Made by a program: the position numbers and the translations under genes
Notes under the pieces: model-generated
Told to the model about the DNA's origin: nothing
Seen by the model: only the letters and a program-made list of their open reading frames with translations
Databases searched by the model: none
Part shown: one piece after another, positions 8,473-17,001 of the stretch
Layout of the letters: every line of letters starts with the position of its first letter
Position numbering within the stretch: the first letter of the stretch is position 1
Assembly: GCA_023334545.1 (NCBI GenBank)
Contig: JAADVB010000106.1
Span: forward strand, 1-58,496
Direction: 5' to 3'
Length of the DNA stretch: 58,496 nt
DNA from: Salisapilia sapeloensis
Lineage: Eukaryota; Oomycota; Peronosporomycetes; Peronosporales; Salisapiliaceae

Positions 8473-10368
8473 TCAACTCAACGCCTTGAATTTCTTTATG
8501 CTTGCGTCGTACTCTTGTTCAAAATCGAACGCCATGTCCGTCTCGGTGTTCCATCCTCGGCAGACGTGCCAAAAGTTCCGGAGACACCCGTCGTCATATG
8601 GATTCACAAACGCCTCCGTCTCGAAGCCTCTCGTCTTGAGGTAGCTGTACTTGTCCATGTTGAACGTCTCGTTCGTTGTCAAGTTCCGACGTACGTTACG
8701 CAGCTGGAGGACGAGCAGTGTCATCGTCGGCATCCCGAACAGCAGCGAGAGGAGCAAAAGACCGATGTGGATGCCATAAAGCACCCAGTCGGACGCTATC
8801 ACGTGCGTATAGTCCATAGACGACACACCGTTCGAAGGCATGTCACTGCGCAAGGACACGTACCCTACGAGCACCAGCATGGACATGGCTGCGATCGAAA
8901 GGCAGTAACATCCGAGCGATGCTAGAAAGCACAGAAAGACGCCGTGGTTGCGGACGCCGACGCAGTTGTTGATCCAAGGACAGTGGTGGTCGAAGCGGTA
9001 GACACAGCGGTTGCACGTCGCGCAGTGCTTGGACCTACGAGGTTTTGCTGTCACGCACGTCGGGCAAGGAGGTACAATCTCTCCCTCTTCTTCACTTATC
9101 GACAGCACCTCGTGCATCGGTTCGTCCGTCCGAGGCACATACCCTGGATCCTTTAGCCACACCGCCAGGTAGAAGCAAGCCATGAGCACGAACAGCACCA
9201 ATGTACACCTGACGTACACCTCTGGACGGCTTAAACACGGCGCCGTCAGGGTCACAAAGGCAGCTTCCGCGACGGCCGTCATCACGACAAAGAAGACCGC
9301 TGCGCCGCCTCGTCTCGACACACGCGCCACATACCTGTCGGAGCTTCCAGACTTGATGGCACGGAGAGTCGCGTACTGCCCCCCGTGCTTGGCAATGTCC
9401 AAGGCACTGCGACCGAAGCGATCTTTGACATACATCGGCGCTCCTTCCACCACGAGTTGCTTCGCCAAGAACGAGTCGCCCAAGGCGCTTGCGATCATCA
9501 GTGGTGTCTGACCCTCGCTGTCGCCAATGTCCTGTCTGGCGCCTTGCCCCACGAGCCATATTGCGGCGTACTGGAAACCCTCGAAGACTGCCCAGTGCAA
9601 TGCCGTTGCGCCTCGAGCGTCTCGTTCGTCAATGTCCTGGGCGTTCTGGAGGAAGAGCGCCATGACAGCAGCATTACCAGTGCTCGCGGCGTAGTGGAAG
9701 GCGGACATGCCGGATGCATTTCGGATCGTCAAGTCTGCTCCGGCAGACAAGAGAAGGGAGGCCGTGGGAACGGATGACGCTAACATCAAAGGAGTGGCTC
9801 GGTGCTTGGAGTCCGCACAAGCACAGTCGACTACGAGGGACGGGTGATAGTACTGGAAGCAGTAGCGGCGGCAGGAGAATAGGAGCACGTCCAATATGCG
9901 AGGAAAGTCATACAGTGTCGCGAGGTGGATGGCGCTCATACCGCTCGATGGTGACAATGTCGTGACGAGCATGAGCAGTCTCTTGGCTGCCGTCTTCGGA
10001 GGCGTTGGCGTCGAGCCTTCCCGATTCAGAATGAGAGAGACGGATCGCTCCACCGCTTCGACGTCTCCTGTCGTGCACGCGTCGCAGAGGATAGCGGAAG
10101 GCGTCGTGACTTCCTCCACTGACGCACTCGTACTGCTTTCATCATCTAGTCGACTGCTCTCGGCCTCACTAGCTCCATTCTGTCGTGCTGATCTTTGGTG
10201 GTCGCCATCGTAGCCGGCAGAAGGCGTGTTCCCAAAAGCGCTGGACGACGGAGAGTCGATGACGTAGGACGCATTTAAAAGCTCGACGGTGTTGACATCT
10301 CTGCTCTGGTGCTTCTCGTCCCCCGTGATGAGCGGCGTCAACTCGGTCACGTGTCCAGGCGACGCCAT
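8473..10368 (-). CDS. Ankyrin-repeat DHHC protein S-acyltransferase (HIP14/AKR1 type)
   Basis: 631 aa from ATG 10368; an in-frame GTG 12 nt upstream is less likely. It transfers palmitate to protein cysteines, usually at the Golgi. About five to six ankyrin repeats span residues ~80-350 (for example GMSAFHYAASTGNAAVMALF and GATALHWAVFEGFQYAAIWL). Two transmembrane helices follow, then the cysteine-rich catalytic domain centred near residue 460 (KHCATCNRCVYRFDHHCPW) with an intact DHHC. Two more helices follow. The cytosolic TTxE-type motif (NLTTNETFN) and the C-terminal NPYDDGCLRNF motif are both present. The domain order is that of ZDHHC17/Akr1. Confidence 0.95.
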   Translation of the reverse strand: MASPGHVTELTPLITGDEKHQSRDVNTVELLNASYVIDSPSSSAFGNTPSAGYDGDHQRSARQNGASEAESSRLDDESSTSASVEEVTTPSAILCDACTTGDVEAVERSVSLILNREGSTPTPPKTAAKRLLMLVTTLSPSSGMSAIHLATLYDFPRILDVLLFSCRRYCFQYYHPSLVVDCACADSKHRATPLMLASSVPTASLLLSAGADLTIRNASGMSAFHYAASTGNAAVMALFLQNAQDIDERDARGATALHWAVFEGFQYAAIWLVGQGARQDIGDSEGQTPLMIASALGDSFLAKQLVVEGAPMYVKDRFGRSALDIAKHGGQYATLRAIKSGSSDRYVARVSRRGGAAVFFVVMTAVAEAAFVTLTAPCLSRPEVYVRCTLVLFVLMACFYLAVWLKDPGYVPRTDEPMHEVLSISEEEGEIVPPCPTCVTAKPRRSKHCATCNRCVYRFDHHCPWINNCVGVRNHGVFLCFLASLGCYCLSIAAMSMLVLVGYVSLRSDMPSNGVSSMDYTHVIASDWVLYGIHIGLLLLSLLFGMPTMTLLVLQLRNVRRNLTTNETFNMDKYSYLKTRGFETEAFVNPYDDGCLRNFWHVCRGWNTETDMAFDFEQEYDASIKKFKALS

Positions 10369-10764
10369 CTCAGCCGACACGAAGAGAGCGAATGCCTATC
10401 AGGACAAAGATACAGTACTCTTTTTGACAAGAAGAGGGGGCGTTCGTTCGTGTTGACTCCGACGGTACTCTGGTCCCTGCTTTTTCCTCTGGAGGTTAAA
10501 GACTTGAGTTTAGGTATAGCCAAAGTGGAGAGAAGCAATGTTGCAGACAATGCAAGGGAAGGAGGATCTCTGCATCGAATCGGACGTAGCAAGTAGGATA
10601 GAGCAAAACTCATCCCATACAACCGGACGGAAGTGTGAACTCAAGATAGATGGAAAAGAGATAAAATTGCGATTGTAGCGTTTGGATGTGCAGACTAGCG
10701 ACGGAAGTGTCTGCTACTTCGGATTCACGACGGTAGAAAGGAAATATAGTCTTCATATTACGTT
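10369..10764. other. Intergenic region between two minus-strand genes
   Basis: 396 nt containing the DHHC promoter and leader and the TAF10 3' end. No gene or repeat is seen. Confidence 0.4.
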
Positions 10765-11249
10765 TTACTCTCGCGCGACATCACTCGAGTACTCGGGCTT
10801 GCGCAAATTAATCCCATACTCATTCAGACTAGACACATCGCATTAGACTACTTATAGGTTGCAAGCACATAAAGATAAAATACCTCGCAGCAAGGTCTTC
10901 CAACGTGAGTACAGGTCCGTTTTCAGCACCACTTCCATCTGCTGAAGACGTATTCGCACCGGATGCACTGTGCGCTCGGATACGCTGATACTGCATCGCG
11001 TCATGTGTGACTTCCAAGAGGAACTTGTGTGCCGCAAGTGCCACCAGTCTCGTCCTATCTCGCCGTATAAAATGAGTATGAAAGTCACTCGCTTACAGTC
11101 TGCCAAAGCCACTACAATCGAGGATCCGTCGTTGAGAACCCACTCTGCTCGAGCTCATGCCGGATGTATTCCTCTGGAATAGTCGGTGTAAAGTTCGGCA
11201 GCAACTCCAGGAGCTGCGCGACCTCCTTCACACTATTGTTCGAGGTCAT
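10765..11249 (-). CDS. TAF10: TAF10 subunit of TFIID/SAGA (three exons)
   Basis: Spliced minus-strand gene of 122 aa. Exons are 11249-11116, 11054-10884 and 10828-10765; the introns are 61 and 55 nt. Exon 1 ends with TDPR plus two bases, just before an in-frame TAG, so the donor must be GTAGTG. Joining restores a leucine followed by TRLVALAAHKFLLEV. TAF10 hallmarks are present in order: LLPNFTPTIPEEYI, SGFSTTDPR, the histone-fold helix LVALAAHKFLLEVTHDAMQY, a Gly/Ser-rich loop, VLTLEDLAA and SLNEYGINLRKPEY. TAF10 pairs with TAF8 or TAF3 in TFIID and with SPT7 in SAGA. The gene shares a 130-nt divergent promoter with the QCR8 gene. Confidence 0.9.
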
Positions 11250-11379
11250 TTTGTGCCTTCGAGCGAACTTGTTTTCGATAAGGTCTTCCGAAGGTTTTTC
11301 GAAAGTAAACTAGAGATATGTATAGCATTCCGGCGGGCGATTTCTAGCCGCCCACTATCGATCAAAAGACACGAGCACA

Positions 11380-11646
11380 ATGGCCGGACCTGTTGTACGT
11401 GGCCCGCAGGCGATGCTTTCCAAGTGGTGGCTCAAGTACCAGCCCATGCACGGACGAGTCACTCGCCACCTCTCTCCGTATGAGCAGAAACCCGTCCGCA
11501 GTCTCATTGCGACCATGCCGGAGAAGACCATCCGCAAGGTTCGTGAAAACGCGCCAGTGCTCCTTCCTGCTGCTCTCTTGTGCGTCGGCACGATTCAGTG
11601 GGGCTTGAAGCTTAACGATGAGGACCACCGCAAGCACTGGAGTTAA
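11380..11646 (+). CDS. QCR8: Cytochrome bc1 complex subunit 8 (QCR8/UQCRQ type)
   Basis: 88 aa, intronless, from ATG 11380. It fits the small single-helix subunit of mitochondrial complex III. The order is HGRVTRHLSPYEQKP, then a basic amphipathic stretch IRKVRENAPVLLPAAL leading into one membrane helix, then TIQWG and a short polar tail ending RKHWS. The LSP(Y/F)EQ motif and the I(R/x)R-x-RE...P...WG pattern are characteristic of UQCRQ/Qcr8. The length matches the family (about 80-95 aa). No cleavable presequence is evident, as usual for this subunit. Confidence 0.88.
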   Translation: MAGPVVRGPQAMLSKWWLKYQPMHGRVTRHLSPYEQKPVRSLIATMPEKTIRKVRENAPVLLPAALLCVGTIQWGLKLNDEDHRKHWS

Positions 11647-12229
11647 ACTTTTCAACGTTTAGCGGGAAGTAGCGCTCGACCATGTCTCTTTGCCAGAGTC
11701 TAAATGCAAGAATATACACTTGGAGCTTATTTCCCCTTCATACGACAAGATGATGCTTGTTCGTCTGCCATGATTTTTACAGTGGATGGAAAAATCAGGT
11801 GCAGTCGCCTCGACTTGCGCTTCTGTCTTTTTCCATCCAACCTAGGTACCTACGATGTAATCATGCAACGTCCGACAGGATTGACGTGGAAAGAAGACTG
11901 ATGTACATGCATCGAGTCGACTCCAATCCCCTCGCCATCGTGCCTGTATCAGTGCGTCCTATATTTCTACCTTCACCATTCGTCATCCACTTGTACCAAC
12001 TGGAGTATCAAGTGTATGTAACATTCTGAACAGGGACACCCCCAAAGGCCAAAAGCGCCAGAGCAGACGAACTCTCTTCAAAGCGAGCAGGCGCGTCGTG
12101 CAACGTTCGACCCGCTGCAATTGCCATTTTCCAATTAGACACGAGCGCTCGTGCCGCAGTTGCATTTCGCACGAATAGACAGAAAGTTGCTTTCAACACA
12201 AGTTGCTTGATCTCGTAGTCGCAGACGGT
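11647..12229 (+). other. Intergenic region upstream of the SYLF gene
   Basis: 583 nt. Short open frames at 11704-11901 and 11757-12029 have no domain content. It probably contains the QCR8 3' UTR and the SYLF promoter and leader. Nothing else is seen. Confidence 0.4.
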
Positions 12230-13354
12230 ATGGGGCAACCAACGGACAAACCCGCGTCTCCGTCGCCATCGACATCCACTTCCTCATCTGTCGCGAATAA
12301 TGGATCGCAGCAAACGTCCTTCTATCGTGCCGACACGTACGGCGAAACACGAAATCCTCCGCTATCCGCTTCCAACCGCTCGGCTGCGAGCAGCTCGGCC
12401 ATGGCGCGACCTTCTGGAACCGTGAATCGCCCCTTGTCTCGAGCACAGTCATGGGTGCCATCGTCTTCTTCGATGCATCCAAATGCGGCAGCTGCCAGTC
12501 GTTTCCAGCATGAGATGGACGGGTCTTCTAAGCGGAAACTGGAAGACAAGATGGCACAGGCAGCACACGTCGTCGACCGCTTCTTTTCGCCGAAACTAGT
12601 GAAAGACCAGTCGATTCCGCAAGAACTGCTGGCAGAAGCCCACGGACTCGTCTTCCTCACCGTCTACAAGGCCGGATTCCTCTTTGCAGGCAAAATCGGA
12701 ACAGGTTTCGTAATTTCACGCACCACTTCTGGTTGGTCCGCGCCGTGCTTCCTCAGCTCCGGTGGTATCGGATTTGGTATGATGGCTGGAGGTGAAGTCG
12801 TTAACTATATGGTCATCTTGTCGTCTCGTAGTGCCGTCAAAGTCTTCACGCGCAACGGTCAGTTCCAACTCGGATCCGAGTTAGATCTAGCCGTTGGGCC
12901 CATTGGGCGGGCCGCAAGTGCTTCCGTCAATATCGGTCGTGAAGGCTTTGCACCAAACTACTCGTACAGCCACAGTATCGGACTGTACGGTGGAGTGGGC
13001 CTATCAAGCGCCGTGATTGCCACTCGAAAGACGTTGAACGCCAAGTTCTATGGCAGGATGGCGACTGCTCGTCAGATCCTCGGCGGCGAAGTGCCGTGCG
13101 AACTGGCGTATCCGCTCTGGCGTGCGCTTGATCGCGCTCAAGGTATCGAGCGAGAGTATCGTAACGGATTCCCAGTGTTTAGTGTCCAGTCTTCCGGCCT
13201 GAATTGTGACAAGTGCCACTATGAGAACGAATCGAAAAGCACCCAGTGCCAGCGATGTGGGCACTTTTTGGTGTACAGTATCGGCGTGCACTCTGGTCGG
13301 CGCCAGACGAGCGACTTGGTGGTCACGATGGACCACAGCCAGGCGGCCGCGTAA
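12230..13354 (+). CDS. SYLF-domain (Ysc84/SH3YL1 type) protein with C-terminal RanBP2-type zinc finger
   Basis: 374 aa from ATG 12230; the longer frame to 12203 begins at TTG. The first ~100 residues are Ser/Pro-rich and disordered. Residues ~110-305 are a SYLF (DUF500) domain: ELLAEAHGLVFLTVYKAGF, the glycine-rich SSGGIGFGMMAGGEVVNYM, and SSAVIATRKTLNAKFYG near the end. SYLF domains bind phosphoinositides and actin and work in endocytosis. Residues ~322-347 carry CX2CX10CX2C (CDKCHYENESKSTQCQRC), a RanBP2-type finger that often binds ubiquitin or RNA. The SH3 domain of yeast Ysc84 is absent. The domains are clear; the biological role is inferred. Confidence 0.9.
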   Translation: MGQPTDKPASPSPSTSTSSSVANNGSQQTSFYRADTYGETRNPPLSASNRSAASSSAMARPSGTVNRPLSRAQSWVPSSSSMHPNAAAASRFQHEMDGSSKRKLEDKMAQAAHVVDRFFSPKLVKDQSIPQELLAEAHGLVFLTVYKAGFLFAGKIGTGFVISRTTSGWSAPCFLSSGGIGFGMMAGGEVVNYMVILSSRSAVKVFTRNGQFQLGSELDLAVGPIGRAASASVNIGREGFAPNYSYSHSIGLYGGVGLSSAVIATRKTLNAKFYGRMATARQILGGEVPCELAYPLWRALDRAQGIEREYRNGFPVFSVQSSGLNCDKCHYENESKSTQCQRCGHFLVYSIGVHSGRRQTSDLVVTMDHSQAAA

Positions 13355-14559
13355 GTGTGTGAGGTTAAATTGCTTTTGAAGCGTTGCTTGGTGCCCGAAA
13401 GGAAGGCGAAACGCAACAGGCCGAAAGTTTTTATGCATTTTACTTTCAATTTCAGATTAAATACGAACACGAAGGCGATCATGGCGAAAATGGTATTGAC
13501 CTGATCTGCATGCAAGTGTTAGCTATCGCGATGGAGTTTTGTACATTACGTCTTGACTATGATCGCATGCGGACATGTATAGATGGTTCTGAGATACCGG
13601 ATACTAGGTGCTCCAGCCTGAAAGAACGTCATGCGGTTTCGTTCGTATTGTTCCGATGTCTATAGCGCTTTACATAGCAATAACTCTTCTACCCCAAAGA
13701 TGCCTTGCTATATTGACAGGAGTACTAAACCTGTCGCTACATGAGGCTGTGGTGAAAAAATTTTATTGCAAAAGAGTCGTAGAGAAAGCGTATTTATCAG
13801 CAACAGTCATCTTAGCTCTAAATTGAGCTCTTTACAATTTTTTCTGACCAAAACTACTCCTAAGGCTCTCGCTATGGTGAGCTTTGGTCCGTGATTTCAT
13901 TCTTTCTCCCCTCAAAGAAATTGTCATCGCGCACGCATTGCCCTTGACTTGGTTCTTAAGGAAACTCAGAATAGAAATCTTGGTAACATTTGGAGCATTT
14001 GATGATATAAAAAGTAGCATCAGGTTCGGCGCTATAAAAGTATGATCTAGATTTCAGTAGGTCTGCATGTAGATGACAAAACATATTATTGTTCAGCGAC
14101 GCGTGCATTAGAAGCGCTTCGTTCAATCGACGTAGTGTACCCGGGCACAGATCATAAGTTACCATACGCATTCAACTTTCGTCTTGCTTCCTGTTTCTTG
14201 GGAAGCAAATTGCTTATGTGGCAAAGTAGCTCGCTCTAGATTACTTTCATAGGACCGACCCAAAGCTTGTAGTAGTCAAGCAGTCTGTTTTAGACTACTA
14301 ACGTCGCATGAAGTAGCTTTGTGTATCAAGTCGAGAAATTGACAAAGCTATTCAGCATCTTCGGATTGAGTTGAGCGTCGTCCGGACAGACATTGATTTC
14401 TCAGATCTTCAACATCCGCTCCGTACAGCCGCTGATAAATCATTCGCGTAGTCAAAACACGAGTATGTGGATGCAATCACCTCAGATCACTCGATCCTAT
14501 CTCTATGCATGTTCTAGCTGCTTCATTTCCAGACTTGCTTTCTCGCTAGCGTCTCAGTC
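13355..14559 (+). other. Intergenic region upstream of the trypsin-like gene
   Basis: 1205 nt, AT-richer than the flanks, with only short open frames. The last ~300 nt (about 14230-14559) resemble the stretch before the decayed protease copy near 32290-32610. Both have a short run of GTAGTC/AGACTAC-type blocks and similar sequence at the start codon, so the promoter was duplicated with the gene. No RNA gene is seen. Confidence 0.45.
14519..14545 (+). promoter_or_regulatory. Candidate oomycete initiator (Inr/FPR-like)
   Basis: CTTCATTTCCAGACTTGCTT lies 15-41 nt before the protease ATG. It resembles the oomycete core element (TCATT followed by a short spacer and T/C-rich bases). The matching position in the paralogous pseudogene, near 32572, keeps CTTCATTTTTAAATTCGCTT. 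The element is seen; its function is inferred. Confidence 0.35.
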
Positions 14560-15489
14560 ATGCCAGCGTTTTCACCTTTCGTCGCAATTTTATCGCTACT
14601 ATGCTTCGCTTCAAAGTACATTGGAAGCAATGCAGACTTTTATGATCAAAACAGTGTTTCCACTCCGCTCGAATTGAATTTATCGACTGCAGAAGAGAAT
14701 CGTATTGCCAATGGCAAAAGAGTCTATCACCTCGAGATGACGAGCGTGGTATATTTGGAAACGACAAAAGTAGCTGGTGCTATTGAAGGTTGCACTGGGT
14801 CTCTACTATCTATAGAATACGTTGTGACTGCTGCACATTGCGCCATCGACCGAGACTTGCCGAAGGGTAGGCATCCGCCAATTGCGGTCACCGTCGATAC
14901 AGTGAATCCTCAAGTCGAAGGACTTGGCCACAAGGTACATGTGAAAGAAATATTTGTACATCCCGAGTACAATTCATATACGCGTGTAAATGATGTCGCT
15001 GTCCTCAAGCTGCAGAAAACTTTGAAACCATCAGATCGGCGGGAGTACATGCAGCTGGGCAGTCGTGATGAACCCGAATTGGACCATACTGGGAAAGCCA
15101 TGATCTACGGATGGGGTCTAACTGGGCCAAACTCACCTAGCTCAAAATTTCTTCTTAAAGCCGAGAAAATGAACGTAGTCAACATCAGGGCGTGTAAAAT
15201 ATTCTATAGCATCTACTACCGCTTCTCGAAATACAATCCTAAAGTAACGGACGCGAACCTATGTGTGCGATCTGGGAAGAGGCCGAGAGGCGAGATAAAG
15301 CAACAAGCCTGCAAAGGAGACAGCGGTGGACCGTTGGTTCGTGATGGAAAGTTGATTGGTATTGTATCTTGGGGAGGGCGCAGCTGCAGCGAAAAAAGGT
15401 TGGCAGTCTTTGTTAAAGTTAGCGCTGTGTGGGATTTCATCAATACGCATGCAGAGCTTGGTCTGGATGATAGTGGTCGAAAGGATTGA
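14560..15489 (+). CDS. Secreted trypsin-like (S1) serine protease, glucanase-inhibitor relative
   Basis: 309 aa, intronless, from ATG 14560. A hydrophobic signal peptide covers ~residues 1-25, and a short propeptide-like stretch precedes the S1 domain. The catalytic triad is intact: His93 in TAAHC, Asp145 in NDVAVLKL and Ser255 in GDSGGP. Conserved GIVSWGG follows. The specificity-pocket position six residues before the serine is Gln249, not the aspartate of trypsin, so cleavage after Arg/Lys is not assured. Oomycete glucanase inhibitor proteins are S1 relatives that have lost the triad; this copy has not. A degraded paralog lies at 32611-33212. Activity in the apoplast or in nutrition is inference. 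Confidence 0.93.
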   Translation: MPAFSPFVAILSLLCFASKYIGSNADFYDQNSVSTPLELNLSTAEENRIANGKRVYHLEMTSVVYLETTKVAGAIEGCTGSLLSIEYVVTAAHCAIDRDLPKGRHPPIAVTVDTVNPQVEGLGHKVHVKEIFVHPEYNSYTRVNDVAVLKLQKTLKPSDRREYMQLGSRDEPELDHTGKAMIYGWGLTGPNSPSSKFLLKAEKMNVVNIRACKIFYSIYYRFSKYNPKVTDANLCVRSGKRPRGEIKQQACKGDSGGPLVRDGKLIGIVSWGGRSCSEKRLAVFVKVSAVWDFINTHAELGLDDSGRKD

Positions 15490-15828
15490 ATATTTTTGTT
15501 TGAGACTATTTCAGACTTACATTGACGTTTGATCTGCGCGAAAGACGAAGTGCTATGTTCATACTTCTCAAAGACCTCAACTGATCGAACTTGAGGTAGC
15601 GTCCAGTGTTAAGAGTACCGAACACTGTCTACCACACCTCTTTATCCTCTTTCGTTAAGTTTATTGATAGTCCATGTTACCACCACTGTATCGATCTATT
15701 TTACTTGCACAAACTAAACGCGGTGGATGGTGTAGTGATACGCATGCCTTTTCGAGTTGAAGTGTACACGACGGTTCAAGATCGTCTTTCTTGTAAGCGA
15801 CATACTTGAGCAACCTATTGACATCCAA
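15490..15828 (+). other. Intergenic region
   Basis: 339 nt between the protease and the acidic orphan gene. A frame from a TTG at 15757 runs into the next gene but lacks an ATG before 15829. No other feature is seen. Confidence 0.35.
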
Positions 15829-16263
15829 ATGGAGACGACAGCAGCGACGGTCTTTTCATCATCGACAACGAGATTAAGTGACCTGTACGGCGATAGAGGA
15901 TATGAAAGAGTAGCATTAAGTGGACCCAAGCTCAACGGCGACATGAGTGCGAACGAGCTAGAGCGAAAGGAGCAAAGCATTCGGAGTAAACTAGATGCAC
16001 TAGTGAAAAAGCAGGCACCAGTGCCGCTGGGCGTGAAAATGTATCCAGCGTCACTACAGCCGCAGCAGGATAAGCCGTCAGGTAGAATTTCACTTCCCAC
16101 ACCGGACTCGCTAAATCGGACAGACACCGCTCCTGTCAACTACAGCTCGGATGAGGATTCGAAAACGGATGAAGGTGGCGACGAGTTCGAGCAGGAATCA
16201 TTATTGGATGAAGACGATATGGATGGCGCCTCAATGGATATAGACTCGGACGCGGAGAGTTAG
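15829..16263 (+). CDS. Acidic protein of unknown function
   Basis: 144 aa from ATG 15829. The middle (~residues 40-70) is predicted helical (ANELERKEQSIRSKLDALVK). It is followed by a Pro/Gln-rich stretch and a strongly acidic C-terminus (DEGGDEF, LLDEDDMDG). No signal peptide or membrane segment is present. No family is recognised. The gene lies 110 nt upstream of the MED28 candidate on the same strand. An acidic nuclear or chromatin-associated protein is plausible but unproven. Its codon use resembles neighbouring genes. Confidence 0.65.
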   Translation: METTAATVFSSSTTRLSDLYGDRGYERVALSGPKLNGDMSANELERKEQSIRSKLDALVKKQAPVPLGVKMYPASLQPQQDKPSGRISLPTPDSLNRTDTAPVNYSSDEDSKTDEGGDEFEQESLLDEDDMDGASMDIDSDAES

Positions 16264-16373
16264 CTGGTGAATAGAGCTTTTTAAGTTGTAGCATTAGCCA
16301 TCGCGGTGTTTTGTCTATCGCTACAAACACAGTTGTCTTAAGTTTTGTATGGAAAGCAGACTCGCATTGCAAA

Positions 16374-16861
16374 ATGGGCGAAGAGGAAGCACCAACGACG
16401 GCGCCGGTCGAGCATGACTCGGATGCAGACAAGGCATTGCGTGAGATGAACGAGTGTTTTGCCAAGAGCATGGCACTCGTCTGTCCTCCGATCCAGTATC
16501 CTCCACACAGCCGGTTCAATCCAGTGCAACAAGACGCAGCGGACACCGTGGAGCTCGAAGAGAAACTCCAATCCTTTTTCCTCAACGCCAAGCAACTCGA
16601 GATGCATTTCCTCCAAAAAGTGTCTTTTAGATTACTCACAGAGATGAATTTGCTGCTAATCAATAGTGTCGGTAGGAATTAAATGACATGACGCTGGACA
16701 GCGAAGTGAACGACCATGAATTAGTGACGGAGATTGCCGCACTGGAAGCAGAGCTGGCAGAAAAGAACGACTTGATAGAAAAGTATGCAGAGGTAGCCAA
16801 GGGCTGGGAAGGCAAGTTCAAGCGCCTTCAATCTCGCATGACCGTCGATAAAGATACGTAA
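16374..16861 (+). CDS. MED28: Mediator subunit 28-like protein (two exons)
   Basis: Exons 16374-16619 and 16676-16861 are joined in phase 0 across a 56-nt intron (GTGTCT donor, branch-like TGCTAATC, acceptor GGTAG). The product is 143 aa. Without splicing the frame hits a stop after unrelated residues. Exon 1 ends with a helix AKQLEMHFLQK, which resembles the MED28 core (MEAFFLQK in animals). Exon 2 continues with ELVTEIAALEAELAEKNDLI and KYAEVAKGWEGKF, matching the MED28 coiled-coil pattern. MED28 sits in the head module of Mediator. The donor is not the strongest consensus, so the exact junction could shift. The call rests on motif similarity. Confidence 0.65.
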
Positions 16862-17001
16862 TCTACTGAAAAGGAAATGTGTCTTGTTGACTTTGTCGGA
16901 AACGTCGCCCATCGTGCCTTGCTGCGCACGAGAAAAGAAACCCATGTTCTACTTCCCACCTTCCGATGTCGGCCGAGGTTCCACTTTTACTAGAAAAGAA
17001 G

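Noticed and set aside
14230-14330. GTAGTC...AGACTAC stretch considered as a transposon inverted repeat
   Set aside because: The block is short, has no matching distal copy bounding the gene and is shared by both protease loci, so duplicated promoter sequence is the simpler reading.
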